A stretch of 64,000 bases of DNA from Chinchilla lanigera (taxonomy: Eukaryota > Chordata > Mammalia > Rodentia > Chinchillidae): positions 9,807,092 through 9,871,091 of the forward strand of contig NW_004955472.1 of the NCBI RefSeq assembly GCF_000276665.1. The letters are read 5' to 3'. Shown one piece after another: positions 1-10,999 of this stretch. Within the stretch, counting starts at the first letter, position 1. Each line of letters starts with the position of its first letter. The translations under genes and the position numbers were made by a program. Below the pieces are notes generated by a model that saw only the letters and a list, made by a program, of their open reading frames with translations, did no database searches and had not been told where the DNA came from.

Positions 1-430
1 TTTCCAATAGCTAAATCTTGCAACTGACTTATGTTCATTAAGAACCAAATGCATTATGAAAATGCGGTATTTATACACAAAGGAGAATTACTTTTCCAAT
101 AAGAAAGATAAACTTGAGTCATTTGTAGGAAAATAGATGCACCTTGAGACCACAATGTTAAGTGAAATACATCAGACACACATGTTTAAATCTTGGAAGG
201 CTTCTCTTGAACAAGAAACCCAAAATGCAAATAAAGAGCAAAATAAAAGACAGATAATAGGAAATAAGAAGACAGATCTTTTGCAAATGGGAAGGAGACA
301 AAGATATGGAGGGAGAGGAATGGAGAGGAGGAAAGAGGATTTTAAATAAAGTATTAACATATGTTATGTACATGTACCACAAGAAATATGATCATTAAGT
401 AATAGAAATGCATACTAATAAAAATAAAAT
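1..430 (+). mobile_element. L1 3' end (ORF2 C-terminus + 3' UTR), 5'-truncated by window edge
   Basis: The first 180 bases follow the end of L1 ORF2: a degraded match to the conserved stretch around 'MWYIYTMEYY', then a block ending in MHLETTMLSEIHQTHM (137-184). A purine-rich 3' UTR with 'gatcttttgcaaa' and 'gtacatgtacca' follows, then an A-rich end near 425. The same 3' UTR recurs on the + strand at about 18340-18530 and 26640-26810, so one L1 subfamily is represented three times. The element enters from outside the window, and frameshifts and stops make it inactive. Confidence 0.75.
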
Positions 431-819
431 GATAAATGAACAAACTTTATCATATGAGGGATATTTGAATTATTATAATACTTTATATTGTAGTACCCAC
501 TTCCATTACAAATTACATTCCACGTGAGTAGTACAGCATAAATGAATTGACATAAAACACCTAGATTATATTTTTCATTCCTATGTACAGTTAATTACTA
601 AATAATCCATTAATAGTACTACTTACTATATTTCAATCTCAAACTCTTGTTTTATTGGCATAATTCAATACTCAATTTTTAAAAAATGAATCAGACATGT
701 TATTTGATAATCATTCTTGTAATTACCTATGTAATAGACAAGATAGATCATTGTCTAGCAGCTGACTGATAGTAATAATGAAAATGCATTGAGTACCCGC
801 CCTGAACTTTACTTCGTGA
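431..819. other. unannotated AT-rich stretch
   Basis: I see no open frame of note, no recognisable repeat and no strong structure here. Confidence 0.5.
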
Positions 820-940
820 CAGTGACTGGGATTTCATTTAATCCTAACCAGAAAACTATAATAGAAGTACCATCCTTATCTTTTTTACATAAGGAGGAAA
901 CCAAGGTTTAGACAGCTTGCCTTGCACATAGGTTTTAAAG
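820..940 (-). mobile_element. MIR-type SINE fragment
   Basis: The string 'atttcatttaatcct', then 'ctataatagaagtaccatcc' and 'aaggaggaaaccaaggtttag', follows the antisense of the MIR core (atttaatcctcacaac... gaggaaactgaggcacag). It is highly diverged, as expected for an ancient mammalian SINE. Confidence 0.55.
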
Positions 941-1675
941 TTTTACTTGTACTTAAATATGGAAATCAAAGCACAGTAGACTGACAAAAGAATATAATGA
1001 TAGCTTTACATTTCCTGGTAAAACTATAACATTTTCTCATTGCTAAATTATACTGTCATCTTTGAAGGCATCACAGTAAAAATCAAAACCTTTAGGAAGT
1101 TATTAAAAATTTAGCATTCTCTGTTCTTGTGGGAGTATAGCTTCCAGTTTCTAAAGAGAGTACTACAGATATGCCTAGAATTGTCAGCTGGATATCTCAG
1201 CTGGGTTTTCCCTAAAATTATTACCTTAACATCTAAAATATAAACGTAAGTATATTCAACCAAATTTACCCCTTAAATGGAAATCTTTATGACAATTAGT
1301 AGAATTATGAGATAAAATAATTATCTGTTGGAGAACCAAATTGGGTGAAGTGGTGGAAGAGATAAGCATAAAAGAATGAAAGAGGGTTCACAAAGAAGGA
1401 AAACAGGGTGCATTCTGAGTACAGGATTTATCTTTTTAAAAGGTGAGTTTTTCTTTTCTGTCAGAAATAGTTTCTTTCCATTTAAATGCAGAAATAGATC
1501 CTTTTAAACTTCTGAAAGCCTACCCTCATTCAAGATCTACATTGATCTAAGAACTGATATCCTCTAAATTTCACTGGGCAACTCAGATTATATCACACCT
1601 GATACACTTTTAATCATATTTTTTGAAATTCTATTTCAGAAAAGATTTTCAAAGATAAACATTAATAAAACAAAT
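941..1675. other. unannotated AT-rich stretch
   Basis: I recognise no gene or repeat. The sequence is AT-rich with scattered short A/T runs. Confidence 0.45.
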
Positions 1676-1835
1676 TTTGTCTAAGATACAAAGATAGTGG
1701 TTCCTATTCCCATATCTATTGTTGTTATATTACATGTTTTCACTTTCATTATTTCATGCCCAAGAGTTATTTCTTACTAGAAAAGATTATTCAGGAGTCA
1801 AGTGAACGTTCCAACAATAGCCACACTAACTGTGA
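1676..1835 (+). repeat. inverted-duplication arm B (left copy)
   Basis: This ~160 bp segment reappears reverse-complemented at about 3079-3245 with roughly 90% identity by eye. Shared landmarks are 'cccaagagttatttcttact', 'aaaagattattcaggagtca' and 'gtgaacgttccaacaata'. The intervening DNA contains old L1 sequence. No protein is encoded. Confidence 0.85.
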
Positions 1836-1890
1836 GCTCTTTCAATACCCATAAGTATGTATTTTTGGCCTCCTTGTCCTTTCCTACTAG

Positions 1891-1988
1891 AGCGACTAGC
1901 CCTGAGACCTTGCCCTGAGTCAGAGCTCCTAAAACTAACTCAGGTCCCATCCCCCAAACCTCCGGAGCTGGCCTCTTTCTCTCCAACG
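1891..1988 (+). other. candidate non-coding or coding exon (98 bp)
   Basis: A GC-richer island is bracketed by good splice-site look-alikes. A polypyrimidine run ending 'cctttcctactag' lies at 1878-1890, and a near-consensus donor 'acg|gtaagtg' has its gt at 1989. One frame is open through the island (part of a 75-codon frame, 1857-2084), but its proline-rich translation matches no family I know. It could be a lncRNA exon, a gene exon from a large intron-rich locus, or chance. There is no expression evidence. Confidence 0.25.
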
Positions 1989-2600
1989 GTAAGTGTGTGC
2001 TCAGGGTCCGGAGAAACTTTGTCTTCTGTTGTTGTTCCTGAACACAGATTTTGTGGGCAAAAGTCATCCAAAACCTGTATCTGAAGGTGAATCCTCCCCA
2101 GGTCGTTTTGATTTTTTTTTCCAGCAAAAACTACACATTCAGCGTAGGTATCCCTAGGTATCCTTAGGTGTCCTATGACTGCTGTTCAAAGCGAACTTCA
2201 GTGTGTTAAAAATTATAGTGCAAAAAGAAAAGCAAGGTGGGCTACTGTTTAGGGCTGGCTGCTGCCAGATGCTAGTACGGAAATTAGGGGTGTCTAAAAA
2301 TTGCAGACTTGAACCACAATGTCTAGGAATTCCTAAACATAAGTACTATGTTAACTTCATGAATATGTTCATACAGCTAATAAAGAATAATGATTATTTA
2401 TTAATCAGAATAGACTAAAAACCAACCTTTGATTTCTAGAGCTTTAATACAATAAACATATCTTGTTGGGGCTGCTGCTGTGCTGTTGTGATTTCTTCTC
2501 CATAACACGAGCTTAATGGGGGGGACCCAAGTCCTATCACCTGCAGGACCCAGAATAAGATTATAAATGAAGACTCACGTACCCTAGGTGGCTAAGCGTG
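1989..2600. other. unannotated stretch
   Basis: No gene is recognised. A small tandem motif, 'ggtatccctaggtatccttaggtgtcct', occupies about 2147-2174. The remainder is mixed composition without identifiable repeats. Confidence 0.4.
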
Positions 2601-2945
2601 GTGGAAGAGAAATGACAAAGACATCGGTCAAAGATGCAGTTTTAGTTATACAAGCTGAAGAAATTCTAGAGATCTAATGTATAGTTATACATCTATAGTT
2701 GAGTAAAGTATTATATCCTTGAAGTCTGCTAAGAGCATGGAGGATTTACTTTCATCCTAGGCAAGAAAAGAAATGCAGAATTTTATAATGATACAAGGTG
2801 ATGAATATGGTAATTTGATCATGATTATTTGACTAATATTATATATAAAATATAATATCATATATACAGAGAGCTGTGTACCTCAACTACATACACTGTT
2901 TGTCCAGTATGCTTCAATAAATCTGCAATAATAGAAAAAAGAGCA
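2600..2945 (+). mobile_element. ancient L1M 3' end
   Basis: The run 'aaattctagagatctaat' followed by 'actatagttga..gtaaagtattatatccttgaa.tctgctaagagc' tracks the 3' UTR of old mammalian L1 (L1MA/MB type: taagttctggagatctaatgtacag... tacttgaaa.ttgctaagagag). It ends with 'cctcaactacatacactg ... caataaatctgcaataatag' and an A-rich tail near 2935-2945. It is heavily decayed. Confidence 0.65.
2625..2678 (+). repeat. inverted-duplication arm A (left copy)
   Basis: This 54 bp segment inside the L1M 3' UTR is repeated reverse-complemented at 3254-3306, with about 5 mismatches in 53 positions. Because flanking L1M sequence continues on both sides only here, this copy is the likely source. Confidence 0.8.
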
Positions 2946-3078
2946 AAATAAAAATGAGACACGGATATAGAGACAATAAACTTTAGATATATTCTCCTGC
3001 CATGATAAATAAACCATTATAACAATAACACTGGAAAGCTTATTCAAAATGCATCCCATAATCTTTAGATGTCTAGAT

Positions 3079-3245
3079 CTCACAGTTAGTGTGGTTATTG
3101 TTGGAACGTTCACATGACTCCTGAATAATCTTTTCTAGTAAGAAATAACTCTTGGGCATGCAATAATGAAAGTGAAAAAATGTAATAAAACAATGATAGA
3201 TATGGGAATATCAAATATTATTTTTGTATCTTAGACAAGATTTTG
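3079..3245 (-). repeat. inverted-duplication arm B' (right copy)
   Basis: This is the reverse complement of 1676-1835. It is followed after about 8 bases by the reverse complement of arm A. The order B'-A' is opposite to what a simple inverted duplication of B...A would give. Confidence 0.85.
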
Positions 3246-3253
3246 TCATAATC

Positions 3254-3306
3254 ATTAGATCTCTAGAATTTAGTCAGCTTGTATGACTGAAACTGCATCC
3301 TTGACC
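3254..3306 (-). repeat. inverted-duplication arm A' (right copy)
   Basis: This is the reverse complement of 2625-2678. Shared blocks include 'atacaagctga' and 'aaattctagagatctaat'. It lacks the L1M sequence that flanks arm A on the left. Confidence 0.8.
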
Positions 3307-3309
3307 AAT

Positions 3310-4402
3310 TGGCAAATATTGAAGAATACATTTTTTATCATTGCTCACATTTGAAAATCTGCTGATGAGCCTGTGATGTTTGTATGAATACCACAATTAA
3401 ATATAATTTACACACTTATTTAATAATGGTTCTTGCATTTTAGAAAAACATTAATGTGGACACTAAAGTCAAGATTTTCAAATACAGAAATATTTTATAT
3501 TTTCCCTGAATGTTGTTAATTATTTGGATTAAGAAATAATTTTTATTTTTATTTCCTTGTTAAAATCTCTTCATATGAAGTTATACTCTCTATTTCATAT
3601 GAAGTTTAATTTTATTTAACAAATTTATAAAATTTGTAGGTATGGACATTTCAACTTTAAAATAAAATGAGAAGATTTAATTTATTTTACTCTTGTAGTA
3701 AGGCTTTTGCTGAATGAAATGCAAACAGCAGTTCCTGCCAAAAAAGTATGCAGTTTCTAAGTAATTCTATTTCTCTTTCAAAATTTATTTGCTTCACCTG
3801 AAATGATTTTCTTAATTTTTCTAGAGCATTTACCCAATACATACTTTGATTAGTGTATAGTAATATTACAAAATTTGGATTTTATTATGACATTATCATA
3901 CATGTATATAACATACTTTGATCATATCCATTCCCCAGTTATTGTCCTTTGCATCCACTCTCCTTTTTCTTATATAATAGTCTTCTAAAATGCCTAATAT
4001 AAATCTAACTATTTTGAAACTGTTCCTTTGGAGTTCATTTAATGTCCTTGAGGGCAGTTGTATGGTCAAGTTTGATATCTGTTTCCTCAAGCTGTTTCAT
4101 CTTAGGAAGAACTAGAAATTACTGAATATAGTGTTATCTTTGTTCTAAAGAATATAATGGCTATGAGCACAGTTGAGACCATTATGTGACCCCACAAAAT
4201 TTCAGTTAATGCTATAAACAGAGCATAAATTTCTTATGAATGTTTGTGTCATATTCTTTCTTGTCCAGTTTTTAAATTTACTAATCACTTTATCTCCATT
4301 TTTATAGACTTATCCTAAATTTTATTTTAAATTAATACCTAAAATAAAAAGAAATATTTTTTCAAGTTAAAAAAAAAGGCTGTACTTTTAAATTACGTAT
4401 CA
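3310..4402. other. unannotated AT-rich stretch
   Basis: The sequence is very AT-rich. The segment about 3870-4085 (tacatgtatataacatactttgatcatatcc...) has the look of an interspersed repeat, but I cannot assign it. No coding sequence is supported. Confidence 0.35.
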
Positions 4403-4519
4403 GATTGGGGATATAGCTCAGTGGCATAGCACCTTACTTTGAAAGCGTGAGGTCTTGAGTTTGATTCCCGGTAGCAAAAATAAACAAATACATACATACA
4501 TACATAAATAATAGATAAA
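4403..4519 (+). mobile_element. ID-type tRNA-derived SINE
   Basis: The tRNA-like body (about 4403-4475) has an A box 'tagctcagtggcatagc' and a B box 'gagtttgattcc'. A long A-rich/(catacata)(aaata) tail follows. The short repeat 'taaattac' at 4389-4396 and 4520-4527 may be the target-site duplication. Divergence from the younger ID copies in this window suggests an older insertion. Confidence 0.85.
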
Positions 4520-4894
4520 TAAATTACTTGTAAAACCAATAAAATACTCATTCATTTTGACTTTCTACCTGTTTATTAAAAGGTTAATAAATGTAATTGT
4601 CTACATCATTGTTGTCCTTGATATACTATAGTTGAAAGATATTTATCATTTGTGCAAAATATTAAAGTAGAAATTATGCAGTCATAGTACATGTAATTTA
4701 CTTTATGTTGCATAGTAAATAATCTGATCTTTTCCCTCAAGAGTTAAATTTTATTTCAACTCATTTTACAAGTCAAATGAGTGAGTCCATTTCTGTCAGA
4801 TTAAATTTTAAACACTTTGTTAAGAGAGCCGTAAGTTTTAAATTTGGTCAAATTTAGAGCACACAAACTTATTCTTTCAGGAGTGTTTTGCCCA

Positions 4895-5049
4895 GCCAGG
4901 CATGGTGGTGCATGCTTGTAATCCCAGTATGTGGGAGGTTGAGGCAGGAGGACCACTGTGAGTTCAAGACCAGCCTAAGCTACAGAGCAAACCCTGTGTA
5001 TATGTAAATAAATTAATAAACAGATAAATAAATGAATGAATAAGTAAAA
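4895..5049 (+). mobile_element. B1-like 7SL-derived SINE
   Basis: The body 'gccaggcatggtggtgcatg' ... 'gaggttgaggcaggaggacc' ... 'gagttcaagaccagcct' is typical of rodent B1 / Alu-like monomers, and an A-rich (aaataaat)n tail follows. A possible 8 bp duplication 'tgttttgc' lies at 4884-4891 and 5050-5057. Confidence 0.9.
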
Positions 5050-5057
5050 TGTTTTGC

Positions 5058-5690
5058 AAAAGTGTTTTAATTGTATTGCATATTATATTGAGCCTTTAAT
5101 TTCTGACTCTATATTTCATTGCCTGAGACATTTTCGTAGGCAAGCAAAAAACTAGTATTTCAGTGTGCATACTGCTTCTATAACTATACACATAAAATTT
5201 AATATAAGCTTATTAATATTTCAGAATGTTCTTTAGCTCTCAGGAACAGTTACAGTAACTCCAGAACCATGAATAAATAGAAATATGCATAGAAGCTAGA
5301 AAGCTGATATAGGACAATACTGGAAAATGATACTCAGTGAAGTAAGTTTAGAGGAAGATGCACTCTGAAATGTTCTCCAAACTGATCTATACATAGCAGC
5401 ATAGTCTACAAACCTACTCAGTATTTGAATGAAATTGTCTGCTATTTCAAGAGCATAGAACAGAAATTGAAGAGACTTTCACCGGTCCCTGAGCACTGCT
5501 ATCTTCAATTAGATTTTTTAGGGTTGAATGTGGAGTTCCTTTGGTATTGAATGATGGAAATGTCTGAGTATAATTAATAAATCAAATGGATTAATAAACT
5601 AATTTGGAATATACAAAAATTAATCTGTCATTCGTTGAGCTATGTATTCTTTAGAATTGTGCTAATATGTTTTCTAAATATGTGAAATAT
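5058..5690. other. unannotated stretch
   Basis: No gene or confidently named repeat is seen. AT-rich single-copy-like sequence. Confidence 0.4.
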
Positions 5691-5699
5691 TTTTTGCTA

Positions 5700-6345
5700 T
5701 CTTTTATTTTTATTAGTTTCTTTAGTTCTAGTGTGATCAGATAAATCATTCATAGAATTTGAATCCTTTTGAATTCATTGATATATGTTATAAAACCCAG
5801 AATATGTTTCTCTATTTGCAAGTATTTCATGTGTTCTTTAACAAATGGTACAACAGTGTTCTTCAAATTGTTTATATGGTTACTGCCTTCTTAATTGAGA
5901 ATAGGTATTAAAATTACAATGAAATTGTGGACTTATCTATTCCTACCTGAAATTTTACTACTTTGAATTCATATATTTAAAGGGTTGTTACTAGGCTTTT
6001 AAATGCTCGTGATTATGCCTTGCTGATGAATTAACTTTTTGTGCACTAACATTGCCAGTGTTTTTTTATTGTTGAAAATGTACAGTTTGGTTTTCTTAAA
6101 ATACAGTGTTTCAATAATTTGCATTAGTATCAACATTGTATACTTTTTCTCATTTTTTACTTTTACTACACTGCAGTATTTATTAAAAGAGAATTTCTTG
6201 TAAAAATATGTAACTGTGTATTATTTGTATTCAATCTCACAAAATGTGATTTTTAAATTTATTACTATAAAGTAACTTTGATTTATTTTATGTTATTTAT
6301 ATTATTTCAACATATATATTTTAAGTTTATTGTTACATTTTATTT
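5700..6345 (-). mobile_element. old L1M fragment (antisense endonuclease region), host of the L1 nest
   Basis: Read on the minus strand, the block follows the endonuclease half of L1 ORF2. On the plus strand this appears as decayed versions of 'attgtggacttatctattcct', 'ttaggcttttaaatgct' and 'ataaaacccagaatatg', in the order expected for antisense ORF2. A younger L1 interrupts it at about 6346. Its continuation may be the AT-rich block at 12330-12480. Confidence 0.5.
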
Positions 6346-6949
6346 ATTTATTTTTTAAATTTTTTATTTTAAAGAGAGTAGTACATGAGAAATAAACAAA
6401 CAAAATATAACAGTAGCAGCATACCAGTATCATGAATATAAACAAACCAAAGCAAGAACACTCAAAGTGATACAGGGTCTCAAGACAAATTAATACAAAT
6501 CAACAGTGCTTGTTACATTGCATATCGCTATCCTCAACTACATTGCTCTGATTATCAGATGTAAGAATGAAAGATTGCTCAACCCATTAAAGGGATAAGA
6601 AAATAATTCTTCAATAAAACATTACAGGTAATACAGAATTTCACTAGAGAAGATGGTAAGAGTTTACCATTGTAATTCCGTTGTACATTATTACTTCAAA
6701 TCAGTTGCTCAGACTACCAGACATAAGCATGCAAAGTCAATCAGAACATAAAAATTTGTGAGCATTAACTTTTCATTTCAACACACCATCAGACAACAGC
6801 AATACAGTGGTTGTCACTATTCATATACATATTTATGTTAAGCCTTGCTTCTTTCTATTTACTTCATTCCCTCATCCCAGTCATTCCTTCCTTTGAGCAA
6901 TTTCTTTCCCTTTCCTATCATCTATTGTACGTTTTGAGTTTTACCTACG

Positions 6950-7087
6950 GGTTCCTACCCCAAGGAGACAATATGATGTCTACACATGTGGGTCCAATTT
7001 ATTTTACGAAGTCGTTCAGGTTCCTACACCAAGGAGACAATATGATGTTCACACATGTGAGTCCGATTTATTTCACTTATGAGTATG
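6950..7087 (-). repeat. 69-bp tandem duplication at the ORF2/3' UTR junction of the L1
   Basis: The segment starting 'ggttcctac.ccaaggagac' occurs at 6950 and again at 7019. About 58 aligned bases differ at about 6 positions. Three other L1 copies here (near 11980, 35820 and 53175) carry the segment once, so the duplication is specific to this copy or its subfamily. Confidence 0.9.
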
Positions 7088-9898
7088 GTTTCTAGTTGCA
7101 TCCATTTACCTACCAAAGCCTCAAGTTTATCTTTTTCAATAGGTAAGTAGTACTCCATTGTATAAAAATACCACATCTTTTTTATCCATTCCTCAGTGGG
7201 TGGGCCTCTGGGCTGTTTCCAAGGTTTAGCTATAACAAACTGTGCTGCTATAAACATGGCTGCACATATATCGCTGTACTATGATGTCTTTAATTCTTCT
7301 GGGAAAATACCCAGAAGGGGAATAGCTGGGTTAAATGGGACTTCCAATCCTAGGTTTGTGAGGAATCTCCAAATTGATTTCCACAGTGGTTTCTCCAACC
7401 TACATTCCCACCATCAGTGGAGTAGGACTCCTTTCTCCCCACAGCCTCTCCAACATTTGTTATTGGTTCATTTCTTGATGATAGCCATTTTTTCTGAGGT
7501 GAGATGCAATCTCAGTGTTGGTTTAATTTGCATTTCTGGAATAACTAATGACGTTGATCATTTTTTCATGTATTTCTTCACCATTAGTATCTCTTCCTTA
7601 GAGAGTGTGTATTCATCTCAGATACCCGTTTTTGGATTGGGTCTTTGAATTTCGGAGGCCTGATTTTTTTTTAATTCTGTATATGTCCTACATAGAAGTC
7701 CTTTGTCTGAGGGGCAGTTGGCTAAAATTTTGTTATTAAAGCCATGAACCTTTTAGTGGAGTTTTTGGGATCTCCTATGTAGAGTATCATGTCATCTGTG
7801 AATAATGACAATTTCTCTTCTTCCTTTCCTATCCTTATTCCTTTTATTTCTCTATCTTGGCTAATTGCTCTAGCCAATATTTCCAGAACTATATAGAATA
7901 GGAGTGGTGAGAGTGGACATCCTTGTCTTATTCCTGATTTTAAAATGAAAGCTTTCAATTTTTGACAGTTTAGTATAATGTGAGCTGTTGGTTTATCGTA
8001 GATGGCTTTGATCAGCTTGAGGTAAAGGCCGTATATCCCTATTTTCTCTAGGGTTTTCATCATGAATGAGTGTTGGACTTTATTAAAGGCTTTTTCTGCA
8101 CCAATGGAGATGATCATGTGATTTTTGTCCTTGGCTCTATTCACATGGTGTATTACCTTCATTGGTTTGCATATATTGAACCATCCCTGCATTCCTGGTA
8201 TGAATCCCACCTGGTCGTGGTGTATAATCTTCTTGATGACTTGTTGCATTCTGTTTGCTAGTATTTTATTGAGTTTTTTCATCTATATTCATTAGGGAGA
8301 TTGGTCTGTAGTTCTCTTTCTTGGTTGGGGTTTTCTCTGGTTTTGGTAGCAGAATAGTACCTGCCTCCAAGAATGACTTGAGGAGAATTCCTTCCCTTTC
8401 AATTTCATTAAAGAGTTCAAGAAGAACTGGTGTTAAATCTTCCCTAAATTGCTTGTAGAATTCATGCGTTTGAAGCCATCAGGACACGGCTTTTCTTCAT
8501 TGGCAAGTTTTTAATTACATTCTCAATTTCACTGGCTGATATTGAGTTATTCAGGATACTTATATCTTCTTCCTTCAGCTTTGGTAATTCATATGTATTT
8601 AGAAATCTGTCCATTTTCTCTATGTTTTCCATCTTATAAGAGTAAACATTTTCAAAGTACATATTGAGGTTCTTCTGAATTTCTTCAGGATCTGTAGTGC
8701 TTTCACTCCTTTCATTCTTTACTTCATTTATTTCAGTTTTTTGGTTTTTTTTTCCTTTTTTGGGTAAGGTTGGCTAGGGAGTTATCTATTTTATTTATTC
8801 TTTCAAAAAACCAACTCTTTGATTCATTAATTCTTTGTATTATTTTTTTAGTCTCCATTGCATTTATTTCTGCTCTGAGCTTTATAATTTCCTGCCTTCT
8901 TTGTGCATTGGGTTGGACTTGCTCTTCTTTTTCTAGGAACTTGAGGTGCAACACAAGATTATTTATTTGTGTTTGTTCTGTTTTCCTAAGGTAGGAGTTC
9001 AACACTATAAATTTCCCTCTGAGTACTGCTTTCATTGATCCCACAGTTTCCTGTAGGTTGTATCTCCATTTTCTTTTGATTGTAAATAGTGTTTAATCTC
9101 TACCTTGATTTCATCTGTGACCTATTGGCTGTTCAGGAGAATGTTATTAATTTTCTGACTGTTTATGGTGTTTTTGTGTTTACTTTTGTCATTAATTTCC
9201 AATTTCATTGCACTATGGTCTGATAGTATACATGGGATAATTTCAATTCCTTTGCCTTTACCTAAACATGTTCTATGTACTAGTATATGTCTATTTTAGA
9301 GAACGTCCCATGTGCAGCTGAGAAGCACGTGTATTCTGATGCTGTTGGGTGGAACATTCTGTAAAGGTCTACTAAATCCATATGTTCATACATTTGGCTA
9401 ATTTATTTCTTTCTCAACTTTTTGTCTAGTTGATCTATCTCTTTGTGACAGTGGTGTATTAAAGTCCCCTCTTATGATTGTATTGCTACTTATATCATTT
9501 TTCATATCTGCTAGAATTTATCTCATATAAATGGGTGCTCCTATATTTGGTGCATAGATGTTTACTATTGTTATCTCTTCCTCTTGAAGCTTCCCCTTCA
9601 CAAGTATATAGCGACCTTCTTTATCTCTTTTGATTGTTCTTGGCTTGAAGTTCACCCTGTCTGCAAACAGAATAGCTATACCCTCTGTTTTCTGGGTTCC
9701 TGTTACATGGAGTATTGTTTTCCATCCTTTAACTTTCAGTCTTTGAATTTCCTTTTGAATTACATATGTTTCTTGCATACAGCATATGGTTTTGTTTTCT
9801 TTCCTAATCCACTCTGCAAGTCTGCTTCTTTTGGTTGGTGCACTGAGACCGTTTACATTGATGGTTATAACAGATATGTACTGCCTTATCTTTGTCAT
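7024..9898 (-). pseudogene. L1 ORF2 remnant (endonuclease / reverse transcriptase)
   Basis: ORF2 protein nicks the genomic target and reverse-transcribes L1 RNA. The start Met is at 9898. The endonuclease N-terminus (9518-9898) keeps the ITINVNGL block, the QET glutamate and, at 9456-9469, a GDFNT motif. The EN-RT linker is at 8733-9044 ('ESKSWFFERINKID') and the pre-RT segment at 8462-8662. The RT fingers/palm are at 7722-8282 ('[16 protein letters not shown]', '[12 protein letters not shown]'). The palm motif reads FTDDM (7788-7802), keeping both aspartates. The upstream catalytic Asp, in the usual IDAEKAF, is replaced by Gly (codon 8100-8102). The frame breaks at the end of the palm near 7722-7735 and resumes in the C-terminal part (7024 to about 7720). 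About 300 codons are therefore missing. At least four frame changes separate the pieces, so this is a pseudogene. Confidence 0.92.
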
Positions 9899-9938
9899 GC
9901 GGTTTTCCTGCTATTGGATCCTCCTTCTTACCCTTCCT

Positions 9939-10996
9939 TCAATTGCTTGCTCTGCTGGTTGGTTCCTTTCTGTTGTTGTTCTTGAAGCTGTGGTCTGTTT
10001 TACTTCTTTCTAATATATATTTAGTACTCTTTGTAGGATTGCTTTGGTGCTCATGATTTTCTTCAGTTGTCTTTATCATGAAAATATTTTATTTCTCCTT
10101 TAATTTGAAAGATAGCATTGCAGGGTATATCAATCTGGGTTGGAAGTTGTTTTCTTTCAGTACCTGAAATACTTCGCTGCAAGCTCTTCTTGCCCTGATG
10201 GTTTATGTTGAGAAGTCTGCCATGATTCTGATAGGCTTTCCTTTATAGGTGATCTGTTTCCTTTCTCTAATGGCTTTGAATATTATGAGCTTTTGTTGAG
10301 TTTCAGGAATCTTAATTACTATATGTCTGGGGGTAGATTTATTTTGGTTATGATTAACTGGAGTTCTATATGCTTCACTTATCTGGATGTCCTATTCTTT
10401 TACTCTGCCTGGGAAATTTTCTGCTATTATTTCTGCAAATAATCTTTTTATGTCATTTGTGTTGACACCTGCTCTTTCAGTAATATGTATTAATCTGATA
10501 TTGTTCTCTTTGCTTCATCTTGCAGTTGTTGCATTGTTATTTCTTGTTTCCTTGTTGTTTTTAAGAGATTGCTGCTTTCATGTTCATTAGTGGCAATGCT
10601 GTCTTCAAGGTCTGAAAGTCTATCTTCAGCTTTGTTCAGGTGGTTTTGCAAGCTTTCAATGCAATTTTTAAGTTCCTGGATATCTGTTTGCATCTGTTTC
10701 ATACCTTCTAGTTCTTTTCTATACTGTTCCATGAAGGTTTCATTGAGTTATCTATGCTCTTCTATTTTCTTGTCTATGTCATCTTTGGATATGCTGAACA
10801 TTTCTTTCATTATTGTTGTCATTTCTTTTCTTACCTGAGACATTATTTCTAATCTGATGTCTTCTATGGCCTGATGGAGTTGTTTCTTTACTTTATTTGG
10901 TATCATTTCAGAAAATTCAGGTGTATGACTTCCAGGTTCTTCTGTGTTGATGCCTCCTGGACTTGTTTTGGGCTGTGTGGAGGTCTGGGATTGCAT
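9939..10996 (-). pseudogene. L1 ORF1 remnant (RNA-binding chaperone)
   Basis: ORF1p trimers coat L1 RNA in the cytoplasm. The N-terminal piece (10748-10996) begins MQSQTSTQPKTSPGG. A coiled coil at 10490-10732 contains heptads such as 'LQNHLNKAEDRLSDLEDSI'. The RRM/C-terminal domain, about 9939-10480, includes decayed versions of ARREL, the NNFQPR..YPA block and a KYFHDK block. The distal frame runs to a stop at 9939-9941, 40 bases before the ORF2 start, which matches the L1 arrangement. Total length of about 350 codons is near the family norm, but stops and frameshifts interrupt it. Confidence 0.85.
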
Positions 10997-10999
10997 TTT

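Noticed and set aside
4403..4475. Possible tRNA gene
   Set aside because: The A and B boxes belong to an ID SINE. There is no complete cloverleaf acceptor stem, and an A-rich tail is present. The same applies at 22144, 45561 and 58542.
7196..7648. 150-codon plus-strand frame
   Set aside because: It is the antisense of the L1 ORF2 C-terminus and carries no independent signal.
9584..10013. Plus-strand frames of 133 and 75 codons, cysteine- and phenylalanine-rich
   Set aside because: They are antisense shadows of the L1 endonuclease domain and the ORF1/ORF2 spacer.
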